DNA of 29,505 nucleotides from Paralactobacillus_A sp963926925 (GTDB taxonomy: Bacteria; Bacillota; Bacilli; Lactobacillales; Lactobacillaceae): positions 1 through 29,505 of the forward strand of contig CAWUZD010000055.1 of NCBI GenBank assembly GCA_963926925.1, read 5' to 3'. The position numbers and the translations under genes are program-made. The notes under the pieces are model-generated. The model had not been told where the DNA came from. It did no database searches and saw only the letters and a list, made by a program, of their open reading frames with translations. This document shows, piece after piece, positions 1 through 7,715 of this stretch; the first letter of the stretch is position 1, and each line of letters starts with the position of its first letter.

Positions 1-281
1 AATTTGGTGTTTCAGCTGCTGCTCCAGTTGCTGCTGCAGGTGCTGCTGCAGGTGAAGGTGCTGCTGAAAAGGATAGCTTTGATGTAGAATTAACATCAGT
101 TGGTCAAGAAAAGATCAAGGTTATCAAGGCAGTTCGTGAAATCACAGGTAACGGCTTGAAAGAATCCAAGGACTTAGTAGATAATGCACCATCAATCATC
201 AAAGAAGGCGCTTCAAAGGATGAAGCAGAAGACATCAAGTCTAAACTTGAAGATGTTGGCGCATCTGTAACTTTGAAGTAA
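1..281 (+). CDS. rplL: 50S ribosomal protein L7/L12, C-terminal part (5' truncated by window)
   Basis: Reads in frame from base 3 to a TAA at 279-281, giving the last 92 residues; the N-terminal dimerisation region lies outside the window. The visible part starts at the end of the N-terminal domain (FGVSAAAPVAAAG), continues through the flexible Ala/Gly-rich hinge and ends with the C-terminal domain that recruits EF-Tu, EF-G and other GTPases to the ribosomal stalk. Landmarks are KIKVIKAVREITG, GLKESKDLVDNAP and the terminal KLEDVGASVTLK. The usual ITGLGLKEAK stretch reads ITGNGLKESK here. Codon use is that of a highly expressed gene (AAG, GAA, CGT). A strong terminator follows directly, so this is the end of the ribosomal operon (normally rplJ-rplL). 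Identity is secure; only the 5' end is missing. Confidence 0.97.
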   Translation, partial: FGVSAAAPVAAAGAAAGEGAAEKDSFDVELTSVGQEKIKVIKAVREITGNGLKESKDLVDNAPSIIKEGASKDEAEDIKSKLEDVGASVTLK

Positions 282-296
282 TTTTACTGATGAGGT

Positions 297-331
297 TAAA
301 AGGCGTTCGGTTTTCCGAATGCCTTTTTTTT
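297..331 (+). terminator. Rho-independent terminator of rplL
   Basis: A GC-containing stem AGGCGTTCGG (301-310) pairs with CCGAATGCCT (315-324), with one G-T pair and a TTTT loop, extended by flanking A/T pairs and followed by a run of T to 331. It lies 16 bases after the rplL stop. Confidence 0.95.
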
Positions 332-343
332 GAATAAATTGCA

Positions 344-1033
344 ATGAAGATATTAAAAACTATTAGTTATGACGTTTGGTGTGTAATTAAATTAACTATC
401 TTTTTTATGCTTGACCAAGTTATTGCTGGTTTAATTATGTTTAAGCAGATGCATATTTTAACTGCATCCCAGTTAAAAATTTGGCAATGGACATTTTATA
501 TTAGTGCTTTAGTAGTAATTGCTTTTATGTTATGGCGTTACTATCAACAAATTAAGCACAATAATTATTTAAATTATCGACCACATTTTCCTACCCTTCA
601 TGATATTGGCATTATTATCATGGGCGTAATTGGTATTTTCCTAATGGAATTTATAATGGGCTTTGTTTGCGAAGTTCTCCATGATCCGTTGGCAAGTAGT
701 TCAGCTAATCAGCAGTTAGTTAATCACTTATCACAAGATAATCCGCAGGCTATGTTTTGGTTTGGTGTTGTCTTTGCGCCAATGATGGAAGAGTTAATTT
801 TTCGTGGCTTTTTCTTTAATTACTTTTTCAAAAAAATGCATGGTTATCGTGCTGTGATTGGCATTGTTTTAGATGGTTGTGTTTTTGGATATATGCATGA
901 ACAAACGCACTTTTTAATTTGGTTAGTTTATACAATGTTAGGTTGTATTTTAGCAACTTGTTACTATCGGAGTAAGAATATCTATGTTTCGATGAGTGTT
1001 CACATGCTTAATAATTTTATTGCTTTTGTGTAA
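344..1033 (+). CDS. CPBP family intramembrane glutamic endopeptidase
   Basis: A 229-residue multi-pass membrane protein of the CPBP (CAAX protease / bacteriocin-processing, Abi) family. All three family motifs are visible: EExxxR at E149-E150-R154, FxxxH at F181-H185 and HxxxN at H220-N224, which form the active site within the membrane. Hydrophobic segments lie near residues 10-33, 50-65, 86-108, 136-147, 168-182 and 188-205. Family members cleave membrane-embedded or prenylated-like substrates, and in lactic acid bacteria some give bacteriocin self-immunity; the substrate here is unknown. No bacteriocin precursor is seen nearby. The ATG at 344 has no recognisable Shine-Dalgarno sequence and begins only 12 bases after the rplL terminator, so expression may be low or leaderless. 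A downstream start cannot be excluded, but none has a better ribosome binding site. A second CPBP gene lies at 21998-22639. Confidence 0.85.
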   Translation: MKILKTISYDVWCVIKLTIFFMLDQVIAGLIMFKQMHILTASQLKIWQWTFYISALVVIAFMLWRYYQQIKHNNYLNYRPHFPTLHDIGIIIMGVIGIFLMEFIMGFVCEVLHDPLASSSANQQLVNHLSQDNPQAMFWFGVVFAPMMEELIFRGFFFNYFFKKMHGYRAVIGIVLDGCVFGYMHEQTHFLIWLVYTMLGCILATCYYRSKNIYVSMSVHMLNNFIAFV

Positions 1034-1036
1034 AAT

Positions 1037-1071
1037 AAAAATAGCAAACAATTAATTGTTTGCTATTTTTT
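1037..1071 (+). terminator. Terminator after the CPBP gene
   Basis: Perfect dyad with arms ATAGCAAACAATT (1041-1053) and AATTGTTTGCTAT (1054-1066), A-rich before and a T run after. The symmetry would allow it to work in both directions. Confidence 0.9.
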
Positions 1072-1102
1072 GTGTTTAATCGAAATTTTGAGTGTTATCC
1101 GA

Positions 1103-1108
1103 TATAAT
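1103..1108 (+). promoter_or_regulatory. Candidate -10 element for the mprF operon
   Basis: A consensus TATAAT lies about 38 bases before the mprF start, after the preceding terminator. No good -35 hexamer is seen at 16-18 bases spacing (TCGAAA at 1080-1085 is the best at 17), so the call rests on the -10 and on position. Confidence 0.45.
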
Positions 1109-1145
1109 ATTAAGATAAGTTAATAACTAGACAAGGATGCTAATT

Positions 1146-3788
1146 GTGAAAGAAAAAATTGAACGTATTTGGAACTTTATTCAGAAACATCTTAATTTAT
1201 TAAAAGCTATTTTTATAATGGCCGTTTTGGTTTACGTTATTATTGAAATTGCTAAAATTGGCCATGATTTAAATGGCCAACGAGTTCGTAATAGTTTAGC
1301 AACCCAAAGTCCATTAACATTGCTAATTTTGTTAGTGTGTGGGTTTGCTGCTATTTTACCAATGTTAAATTATGATTATGTTATTACCAAATTTTTGCCT
1401 GGTGATTATAAACCATCTTATATTTTTCGCTCTGGGTGGACAGTAAATAGTTTTACTAACCTTTTAGGCTTTGGTGGCTTTTTAGGAGCTAGCTTGCGCG
1501 CCCATTTTTATGGTAAAAATGCAACCCAAAAACAAATTTTATTTGCAATTTCTAAAATTGCATTATTTTTACTTTCTGGATTGTCAATTTGGTGTTTAAT
1601 TTCCTTAGTATTAATTTTTGGCTTTCATGTTGGCGATGATTATTCTCATTATTGGTTATGGTTACTTGGTGGTGGCTTATACTTTCCAATTTTGATGGTA
1701 GTTACTCATGTTAAGGATGCAAAATTTTTTGCTGATTTAACTACTAAACGACAGATTGGTTTAAGTTTAGGATCATTTTTTGAATGGGGTTTTGCAGCTG
1801 GTTTCTTCTTATTAATCGGCTACTTAATGAAATTACATGTTAATTTTGCAGCAATTATTCCCTTATTTATGGTAGCCAATATTATGGGTGAATTATCAAT
1901 GCTTCCCGGTGGCCTTGGTTCATTTGATGTTATTATGATTACTGAATTAAGTGCACTTGGCATTGATAGTAGCGTAGCGGTAGTGTGGTTATTATTTTAC
2001 CGGTTATTCTACTATATTTTTCCATTTTTACTTGGCGTAACTTTCTTTATTCATGATGCCAGTGGTCGTTTTAATAATGCTTTAGGTGAATTACCTAAAC
2101 GGATTATTGAAAAAGTTGCTCATATTTTCATTGTTGTTTTTCTATATTTCTCCGTAACAATGTTAATTGCAATCGCAACTGTTCCGAATGTAGCATTAGA
2201 TAATCATATTTTTCAAAAGTTATATCCATACACGTTTATCTTTATTGATCGGACAACTAATATTTTAATGGCATTCTTGTTACTAGGTTTTGCACGTGGT
2301 ATTGCTAATAAAGTTAAGAAGGCATACTGGCCAACGATTATTTTGTTAGTAGTAGCGATGATTAATACCCTATATCGTGATTGGTCAATTCGTTTTGTAA
2401 TCTTTTTAGGAATTGTTTTAGTAGCAATGTTCTTAACTAGAAATGAATTAACGCGGAGTCGGCTGCAGTTATCATGGGGTGACCGCTTGTTTGATGGGGC
2501 ATTCTTTGCATTTAGTTTTATTTTTTATGCAATTGCCTATTTTTACAATACACCGCATATTCATCATCACCGGGCAGTACCAATTCAGTTCTTGTTTCCT
2601 TCTGAACATATCTTAGTTGAAAGCTTTATTAGTGTTATCTTAGCAGCAGCAACGTTATATATTATCTTTAGCTATTTATCAGCTGATGATCATTTACACG
2701 GTAAATTTGATGCTAAGCGGATTCGTAATGTTATTCAAACTTATGGTGGTAATGAAATTAGTCATTTAGCTTATTTGCGAGATAAGTATGTTTATTATTA
2801 TCAGGAAAATGGTAGTGACCAAGTTTTCTTCTTATATCGTAAAAAGGCGAATAAAATAATTATCATGGGTGAACCTGTTGGTAATCATGATAAAATTATT
2901 ACGGCTATTAAAGAATTCATGAATGTTGCGGATAAACAAGGCTTTTCATTGGTCTTTTATGAAATTTCTAGCCGTTTAACGATGGAATTACATGAATTAG
3001 GTTTTGATTTTATTAAAATTGGTGAAGAAGGTTTTGTAAAACTAGCTGATTTTAATATGCATGGTAATCATCGGAAGGCAGAACGCGCTTTAATGAATAA
3101 ATTTAAACGGAATGGTTATACTTTTGCGATAATCCAACCACCTTTTAATGATGAAACATTAACCAAATTAAAACGCATTTCGGATGACTGGTTGCATGGC
3201 CGGGTTGAAAAGGGCTTTTCATTAGGCTTTTTTGATAAATATTATTTAAATCAAGCACCAATTGCAGTTGTTTATGATAGTGATCATGAAATTGTTGCCT
3301 TTGCGAATATTATGCCAACTGGTACGCATGAAACAACTAGCATTGATTTAATGCGGCATTCACCCCATGCACCATCAGGAATTATGGATGAAATTTTTAT
3401 TAATTTATTTGAACAAAGCCGTGATGAAGGCTATACATATTTTGATATGGGGATGGCACCGTTATCAAATGTTGGTACTTCACCATACTCATTCCTTGAA
3501 GAAAAGGTTGCCCATTTGATTTATGAATATGGCTATCATTTTTATGGTTTTCAAGGTTTACGTTCATATAAGAATAAGTATGTAACGCAATGGCGTTCTA
3601 AATATATTGCATTCCGGAAACGGAGTTCAATTGTCTTTACAATGTTGCAAATTTTAATGGTTGTTAATCAAAAAATTAATGTTACTGCTAATAAGAAGGG
3701 CAACTTCTTTGATCGTCATTTCTTACATGCAATTCAAATTGATAGCTTGTATGAAGATAGTAAAAAAACAACTTCGGAGGATAAATAA
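1146..3788 (+). CDS. mprF: Bifunctional phosphatidylglycerol lysyltransferase/flippase MprF
   Basis: An 880-residue membrane protein that transfers an amino acid, usually lysine, from aminoacyl-tRNA to phosphatidylglycerol and flips the product outward. This lowers negative surface charge and protects against cationic antimicrobial peptides. The N-terminal ~500 residues form the polytopic flippase/UPF0104-type region (landmark GELSMLPGGLGSFD, about residues 248-261). The C-terminal cytosolic DUF2156 GNAT-like synthase domain spans about residues 540-840, with GEEGFVKL, RKAERALMNKF, IDLMRHSP (D734) and FDMGMAPLSNVG (D767). I chose GTG 1146 over the in-frame ATG at 1137 because the only Shine-Dalgarno match, AAGGA at 1133-1137, is 8 bases before the GTG but overlaps the ATG. 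It is followed after two bases by the methyltransferase gene, so the two are probably co-transcribed. Full length for the family; which amino acid is transferred cannot be told from sequence. Confidence 0.92.
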   Translation: MKEKIERIWNFIQKHLNLLKAIFIMAVLVYVIIEIAKIGHDLNGQRVRNSLATQSPLTLLILLVCGFAAILPMLNYDYVITKFLPGDYKPSYIFRSGWTVNSFTNLLGFGGFLGASLRAHFYGKNATQKQILFAISKIALFLLSGLSIWCLISLVLIFGFHVGDDYSHYWLWLLGGGLYFPILMVVTHVKDAKFFADLTTKRQIGLSLGSFFEWGFAAGFFLLIGYLMKLHVNFAAIIPLFMVANIMGELSMLPGGLGSFDVIMITELSALGIDSSVAVVWLLFYRLFYYIFPFLLGVTFFIHDASGRFNNALGELPKRIIEKVAHIFIVVFLYFSVTMLIAIATVPNVALDNHIFQKLYPYTFIFIDRTTNILMAFLLLGFARGIANKVKKAYWPTIILLVVAMINTLYRDWSIRFVIFLGIVLVAMFLTRNELTRSRLQLSWGDRLFDGAFFAFSFIFYAIAYFYNTPHIHHHRAVPIQFLFPSEHILVESFISVILAAATLYIIFSYLSADDHLHGKFDAKRIRNVIQTYGGNEISHLAYLRDKYVYYYQENGSDQVFFLYRKKANKIIIMGEPVGNHDKIITAIKEFMNVADKQGFSLVFYEISSRLTMELHELGFDFIKIGEEGFVKLADFNMHGNHRKAERALMNKFKRNGYTFAIIQPPFNDETLTKLKRISDDWLHGRVEKGFSLGFFDKYYLNQAPIAVVYDSDHEIVAFANIMPTGTHETTSIDLMRHSPHAPSGIMDEIFINLFEQSRDEGYTYFDMGMAPLSNVGTSPYSFLEEKVAHLIYEYGYHFYGFQGLRSYKNKYVTQWRSKYIAFRKRSSIVFTMLQILMVVNQKINVTANKKGNFFDRHFLHAIQIDSLYEDSKKTTSEDK

Positions 3789-3790
3789 TT

Positions 3791-4387
3791 ATGAGTTATT
3801 ACTTTTCAGTACAACCTGATAGTCCTCATGATGAACAAACATGGTCATTTGAACTACGGGGCATAAATATGCAATTTATTACTGATAATGGTGTTTTTTC
3901 AAAACGGACTGTTGATTATGGAAGTCGTGTTTTGATTAATGCAATCAGTAATGATATGTTTCCAGCTGGCCCTTTGTTAGATATGGGTTGTGGTTATGGT
4001 CCCATTGGTTTATCTTTGGCAGCAACAACTGACCGGCAAGTAACAATGGTTGATGTTAATGAACGGGCCCTTGCATTGGCCAAAAGAAATGCGAAGTTAA
4101 ATCATATTAATAATGTTAATATTTTTGCTTCAAATGTTTATAGTGACATTGACACTAAGTTTGCTGGCATTATCACTAATCCACCAATTAGAGCTGGTAA
4201 GAAAATAGTTGATCAGATGTTAACAGAAGCTAAGGATCATTTATTACCAGGTGGGAAAATAATCGCGGTTATTCAAAAAAAGCAAGGCGCACCTAGTGCT
4301 AAAAAGTTATTAGCAGCTACTTTTGGTAATGTTGAAGTAATTAAAAAAGATAAAGGTTACTATGTTTTAAGCAGTCAATTAGCCTAA
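3791..4387 (+). CDS. RsmC-like class I SAM-dependent rRNA methyltransferase (YbxB type)
   Basis: A 198-residue single-domain methyltransferase. Motif I for S-adenosylmethionine binding reads LLDMGCGYGPIG (62-73), an acidic ribose-binding residue sits in VDVN (87-90), and the catalytic NPPI motif at 130-133 (TNPPIRAG) is that of amino-methylating enzymes of the RsmC/RlmG family, which make m2G in rRNA. It matches the short YbxB form of Firmicutes, which lacks the duplicated N-terminal domain of E. coli RsmC. In B. subtilis ybxB sits directly after rplL; here a CPBP gene and mprF lie between. Shine-Dalgarno GGAGG at 3776-3780 is 10 bases before the ATG, within the end of mprF. The target nucleotide (16S G1207 in E. 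coli) is inferred, not shown. Confidence 0.85.
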   Translation: MSYYFSVQPDSPHDEQTWSFELRGINMQFITDNGVFSKRTVDYGSRVLINAISNDMFPAGPLLDMGCGYGPIGLSLAATTDRQVTMVDVNERALALAKRNAKLNHINNVNIFASNVYSDIDTKFAGIITNPPIRAGKKIVDQMLTEAKDHLLPGGKIIAVIQKKQGAPSAKKLLAATFGNVEVIKKDKGYYVLSSQLA

Positions 4388-4397
4388 AGGAATATTA

Positions 4398-4904
4398 ATG
4401 GACAAAGAATTAACAACAGCACAAATAAAATATTATATGCATCAGGCTCTATTTGAAGCTCGGAATGCAGCGGCAATTGGTGAAGTGCCGATTGGTGCCA
4501 TCGTTGTTTGTCATGGTCAAATTATTGGTCGTGGTCATAACTTGCGTGAGCATGGGCAAGATGCAACTTTGCATGCTGAAATGTTGGCAATTACGGAAGC
4601 ATGTGCAACTAAACATAGCTGGCGTTTACCAGATGCGCAACTGTTTGTGACTTTAGAACCATGTCCTATGTGTTCAGGTGCAATTATTAATAGTCGGATT
4701 GCTGAAGTTTACTATGGTGCTCCTGATCCAAAAGCGGGGACAGCTGGTACCTTGCTGAACTTACTAACTGATACACGCTTTAATCATCAGGCCAAGGTTA
4801 TTAGTGGTATTTGTAAAGATGAGGCGGCGCAATTATTACATGATTTTTTCAGAGCAATCCGAAAGCAGCGTAAGCATAAAAAACAACAATTAACTAATAA
4901 GTAG
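4398..4904 (+). CDS. tadA: tRNA-specific adenosine deaminase TadA
   Basis: A 168-residue zinc deaminase that converts A34 to inosine in the anticodon of tRNA-Arg(ACG), needed to read CGU/CGC/CGA codons. The catalytic set is present: HAE (H59, E61), where H59 binds zinc and E61 shuttles the proton, and PCPMC (C89, C92), the other two zinc ligands. The N-terminal helix, GEVPIGAIVV strand and N48 (GHN) fit the family; the Lys/Arg-rich C-terminus (RKQRKHKKQQ) suits tRNA binding. Shine-Dalgarno AAAGGAA at 4386-4392 overlaps the upstream stop and lies 5 bases before the ATG. The order tadA, SRP RNA, dnaX is the same as in B. subtilis. A related free cytosine or guanine deaminase is unlikely given this context and motif spacing. 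Confidence 0.94.
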   Translation: MDKELTTAQIKYYMHQALFEARNAAAIGEVPIGAIVVCHGQIIGRGHNLREHGQDATLHAEMLAITEACATKHSWRLPDAQLFVTLEPCPMCSGAIINSRIAEVYYGAPDPKAGTAGTLLNLLTDTRFNHQAKVISGICKDEAAQLLHDFFRAIRKQRKHKKQQLTNK

Positions 4905-4907
4905 TAC

Positions 4908-4936
4908 TTGTTTTTTTAGCGATTTTCATGTATTAT
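4908..4936 (+). promoter_or_regulatory. Candidate promoter of the SRP RNA gene
   Basis: TTGTTT at 4908-4913 and TATTAT at 4931-4936 are separated by 17 bases. A start near 4944 (GCCG) would lie just before the SRP RNA helix. The -35 overlaps a weak AT-rich hairpin with a T run (4878-4886 with 4908-4916) that may end tadA transcription. Confidence 0.55.
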
Positions 4937-4943
4937 ATTTATT

Positions 4944-5040
4944 GCCGTAAGGTACTTAAGGCAATGAAATGCTAACGAATCATGTCAGGTCCGGAAGGAA
5001 GCAGCATTAAATTAGTTGTTTCATGTGCCTTAAGTTTTTA
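4944..5040 (+). ncRNA. ffs: Signal recognition particle RNA, small (4.5S-type)
   Basis: The RNA of the signal recognition particle, which binds Ffh and docks with FtsY to target nascent membrane proteins. The hallmark apical domain is GTCAGGTCCGGAAGGAAGCA (4984-5003), with the GGAA tetraloop and the asymmetric internal loop for Ffh. The outer helix closes between ACTTAAGGCA (4954-4963) and TGCCTTAAGT (5026-5035), perfectly complementary. Flanking bases pair further inward (ATGAAA with TTTCAT). The folded body is about 82 bases; the exact 5' end is inferred from the promoter. It is the small form without the Alu domain found in B. subtilis scRNA. The position between tadA and dnaX matches Bacillus. 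Confidence 0.95.
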
Positions 5041-5057
5041 TTTAGCTAATTATTGAC

Positions 5058-5090
5058 AAGCCGATTCAGGGACCTTCTTGAATCGGCTTT
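5058..5090 (+). terminator. Hairpin between SRP RNA and dnaX: probable terminator, possibly regulatory
   Basis: Perfect 11-bp stem AAGCCGATTCA (5058-5068) with TGAATCGGCTT (5079-5089) and a 10-base loop GGGACCTTCT. Only three T follow, so it is a weak classical terminator. The loop is complementary to the dnaX ribosome binding site (see findings). Confidence 0.6.
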
Positions 5091-5115
5091 AAAATTATTA
5101 AGAAAGGTCTTAATG

Positions 5116-6753
5116 ATGGCTTATCAAGCATTATATCGAGTTTGGCGTCCACAACGTTTTGATGAAATTGTTGGTCAAGAAACCATTACGCGTACTTTAA
5201 AAAATGCCCTCATTGCACATCAAACTAGTCATGCGTATTTATTTACGGGTCCACGTGGTACTGGTAAAACTTCAACTGCCAAAATTTTGGCAAAGGCATT
5301 AAATTGTCATTATTTAAAAGATGGTGAACCATGCAACCAGTGCGCTACTTGTAAAGCAATCACAGCTGGGACATTAAGTGATGTTGTTGAAATTGATGCG
5401 GCTTCAAATAATGGGGTTGATGAAATTCGTGATATTCGTGATAAGGCGAAGTATGCACCAACGCAAGCTGATTATAAGGTCTACATTATTGACGAAGTTC
5501 ATATGTTATCAACTGGTGCTTTTAATGCGTTATTAAAGACATTAGAAGAACCACCCGCTAATGTTGTCTTTATTTTAGCAACAACGGAACCCCATAAGAT
5601 TCCAGCAACAATTATTTCACGAACCCAACGCTTTGATTTTCATCGTATTGCTCCTGAAGCAATTTATCAACGGTTAGTTTATATTTTGCAACAAAAGCAC
5701 GTTGATTTTGATGATGAAGCATTAAAAATCATTGCGAAAACTGCTGAAGGCGGGATGCGGGATGCGTTAAGCATTTTGGATCAAGTTTTATCATTTAGTA
5801 ATGATTATGTTACCGTTGATAGTGTTCTTAATGTAACGGGCGGTTTAACTGAAACATTATTAACCCAGTATATGCAAGCAATTCAACAACATAAAAGTGC
5901 TGAGGCATTGCAACTAGTACAACAAATTTTAGCTGAAGGTAAGGATGCCCAACGCTTTATTGAAGATATTATTGAATACGTTCGTAATTTGTTACTTTAT
6001 CAACAAGCACCAACGATGATTTCATCATTTGAATTATCGTTATTGGATGATGATTTTAAGAATTTGAGTACTGAATTTGATACTACCCAATTGTACCAAA
6101 TGGTAAATGTTTTGAATGAAACACAACAACAATTGCGTTTTACTAATCATCCGGATATTTATTTAGAAGTACTAACAATTCGTTTATCACAAAATACTCA
6201 AGCTGTTGATAATGTGGCGGTTCAGCAATTACAAGCACAAGTAGCAGCCTTAAATGATAAATTACAAGCGTTACAACAAACTAATAATGCTAATAAGCCA
6301 GCACCATTTAAGACTAGTATTAGTGCAACTGTAGTTGATCCAATTTTGGCAACAGCTACTAAAAAGGATAAAATACAGATATTAGATGTTTGGCATGATG
6401 TTCTAACGATGTTAACACCATTACAACGGTCATTATTAGATCAAGGTAAAGTTGTAGCAGCTTCACCAACTAGTGTGATTGTTGCGTTTGATACACAAAT
6501 GCAAATTTATGTTCAGCAAGCACAACAAAATGCGGTTTTAAGTGAAGAATTGCGTAAAGATTTAAAGCAACTTTTGCATAAAGATTTTAAGATTGTCTTT
6601 ATGACTGAAGGTAACTGGCAATCATTACGGAGTGACTACTTACAACGGCATCAGCACCAAACAGCTACTAAAGAAGTTACACCAACAGCACCACCATTAG
6701 TTTCGAAAGCAAAAGAATTATTTGGGGATGCTGTTCAAGTAGAAGATAATTAA
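5116..6753 (+). CDS. dnaX: DNA polymerase III subunits gamma/tau
   Basis: The clamp-loader ATPase that couples polymerase and helicase at the fork; 545 residues. The AAA+ core holds Walker A GPRGTGKTS (45-53), a four-cysteine zinc site (C64, C73, C76, C79), Walker B IIDEVHM (124-130) and the sensor region TTEPHKIPATIISRTQRFDF. Domain III follows to about residue 370, then a Gln-rich coiled stretch and a C-terminal tau-specific region that contacts DnaB and PolC in other bacteria. Two adjacent ATGs, 5113 and 5116, are possible. Both are served by AGAAAGG (5101-5107); 5116 has 8 bases spacing and gives the usual MAYQALYRVWRPQRF start. First gene of an operon with ybaB, recR and yaaL. No convincing frameshift site for a separate gamma form is seen. 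Confidence 0.96.
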   Translation: MAYQALYRVWRPQRFDEIVGQETITRTLKNALIAHQTSHAYLFTGPRGTGKTSTAKILAKALNCHYLKDGEPCNQCATCKAITAGTLSDVVEIDAASNNGVDEIRDIRDKAKYAPTQADYKVYIIDEVHMLSTGAFNALLKTLEEPPANVVFILATTEPHKIPATIISRTQRFDFHRIAPEAIYQRLVYILQQKHVDFDDEALKIIAKTAEGGMRDALSILDQVLSFSNDYVTVDSVLNVTGGLTETLLTQYMQAIQQHKSAEALQLVQQILAEGKDAQRFIEDIIEYVRNLLLYQQAPTMISSFELSLLDDDFKNLSTEFDTTQLYQMVNVLNETQQQLRFTNHPDIYLEVLTIRLSQNTQAVDNVAVQQLQAQVAALNDKLQALQQTNNANKPAPFKTSISATVVDPILATATKKDKIQILDVWHDVLTMLTPLQRSLLDQGKVVAASPTSVIVAFDTQMQIYVQQAQQNAVLSEELRKDLKQLLHKDFKIVFMTEGNWQSLRSDYLQRHQHQTATKEVTPTAPPLVSKAKELFGDAVQVEDN

Positions 6754-6773
6754 AATGAAGGAGTGTTTTAATA

Positions 6774-7079
6774 ATGCGTGGAATGGGTAATATGCAAAAT
6801 ATGATGCGGCAAATGCAAAAATTACAAAAGCAAATGTCACAAACACAAGATGAATTAAATAAAACGGAATTTACTGGTAAGGCTTCTGATGACATGGTAA
6901 CGGTTGTTTTTACCGGTGATAGAAAAATGAAGGATATTACTATTAAGCCTGAAGCAATTGATCCTGATGATCCTGATATGTTGCAAGATTTAATTATCCA
7001 AGCTGTTAATGATGCGATGGCACAAATTGATCAAGCAACACAAAGTAAATTAGGTAGATATACACGTGGCTTAATGTAG
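6774..7079 (+). CDS. YbaB/EbfC family nucleoid-associated protein (YaaK)
   Basis: A 101-residue protein of the YbaB/EbfC family, small dimeric DNA-binding proteins nearly always encoded between dnaX and recR, as here. The N-terminus (residues 1-35) is a Met/Gln-rich helix (MGNMQNMMRQMQKLQKQM), followed by a beta-rich core with VTVVFTGDRKMKDITIKPE and a helical tail (LIIQAVNDAMAQI). Shine-Dalgarno AAGGAG (6758-6763) is 10 bases before the ATG and the gap from dnaX is 20 bases, consistent with one transcript. The precise role is uncertain in all species; it binds DNA and affects nucleoid organisation in those tested. Confidence 0.93.
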   Translation: MRGMGNMQNMMRQMQKLQKQMSQTQDELNKTEFTGKASDDMVTVVFTGDRKMKDITIKPEAIDPDDPDMLQDLIIQAVNDAMAQIDQATQSKLGRYTRGLM

Positions 7080-7105
7080 GCTAATTTCAATTGGAGGTGG
7101 ATTAA

Positions 7106-7702
7106 ATGCAATATCCTGAACCAATTGCTAAATTAATTGATAGTTATATGAAATTACCAGGTATTGGTAATAAAACTGCGGTACGTCTAGCTTTTCATAC
7201 CTTGGGAATGGATGAAAAAGACGTTGAAGACTTTGCAAAAAATTTAGTAAACGCTAAGCATGATCTTCATTATTGCAGTATTTGTGGCAATATTACTGAT
7301 GAAGATCCATGTATTATTTGTCGTGACAAAACGCGTGACCAAAGTACTATTTTGGTAGTGGAACAGCCACGCGATGTAATGGCAATCGAAAAAACTAATG
7401 ATTATCATGGCCTTTATCATGTCTTACATGGTGTGTTATCACCAATGGAAGGTAAAGGTCCTGAAGATATCAATATTGCTAGTTTAATTAAACGGCTACA
7501 AAAAGGTAATGCTAAAGAAGTGATTGTAGCTACTAATGCTACTCCAGAAGGCGAAGCAACCGCTATGTATTTAGCACGGTTATTAAAGCCAGCTGGTATT
7601 AAAGTAACACGTATTGCCCATGGCTTAGCAGTTGGTGCTGATATCGAATATGCTGATGAACTAACTTTATTAAAAGCAGTTGAAGGACGAACAGAATTAT
7701 AA
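7106..7702 (+). CDS. recR: Recombination mediator protein RecR
   Basis: A 198-residue recombination protein that, with RecO, helps RecA load at SSB-coated gaps. In order it has a helix-hairpin-helix (KLPGIGNKTAVRLAF, 16-30), a C4 zinc finger (C57, C60, C69, C72), a Toprim domain beginning at TILVVEQPRDVMAIE (81-95) and the conserved GLAVGADIEYADELTLLKA C-terminus that interlocks the ring. Length matches the family. A strong Shine-Dalgarno GGAGGTG (7093-7099) lies 6 bases before the ATG. It follows ybaB by 26 bases in the standard dnaX-ybaB-recR operon. Confidence 0.97.
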   Translation: MQYPEPIAKLIDSYMKLPGIGNKTAVRLAFHTLGMDEKDVEDFAKNLVNAKHDLHYCSICGNITDEDPCIICRDKTRDQSTILVVEQPRDVMAIEKTNDYHGLYHVLHGVLSPMEGKGPEDINIASLIKRLQKGNAKEVIVATNATPEGEATAMYLARLLKPAGIKVTRIAHGLAVGADIEYADELTLLKAVEGRTEL

Positions 7703-7715
7703 AGGGTGGTAACTA

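Noticed and set aside
14..66. GCT/GCA triplet repeat at the start of the window
   Set aside because: It encodes the normal Ala/Gly-rich hinge of L7/L12, in frame; not a separate repeat element.
1088..1108. TTGAGT and TATAAT ahead of mprF as a full promoter
   Set aside because: The spacing is only 9 bases, too short for a -35/-10 pair; only the -10 is kept.
6355..6372. Possible -1 frameshift site in dnaX (T AAA AAG), which would give a gamma-like product of about 418 residues ending at TAA 6369-6371
   Set aside because: The heptamer is not the A AAA AAG of E. coli, the A run is only five, and I see no upstream Shine-Dalgarno stimulator or strong downstream hairpin.
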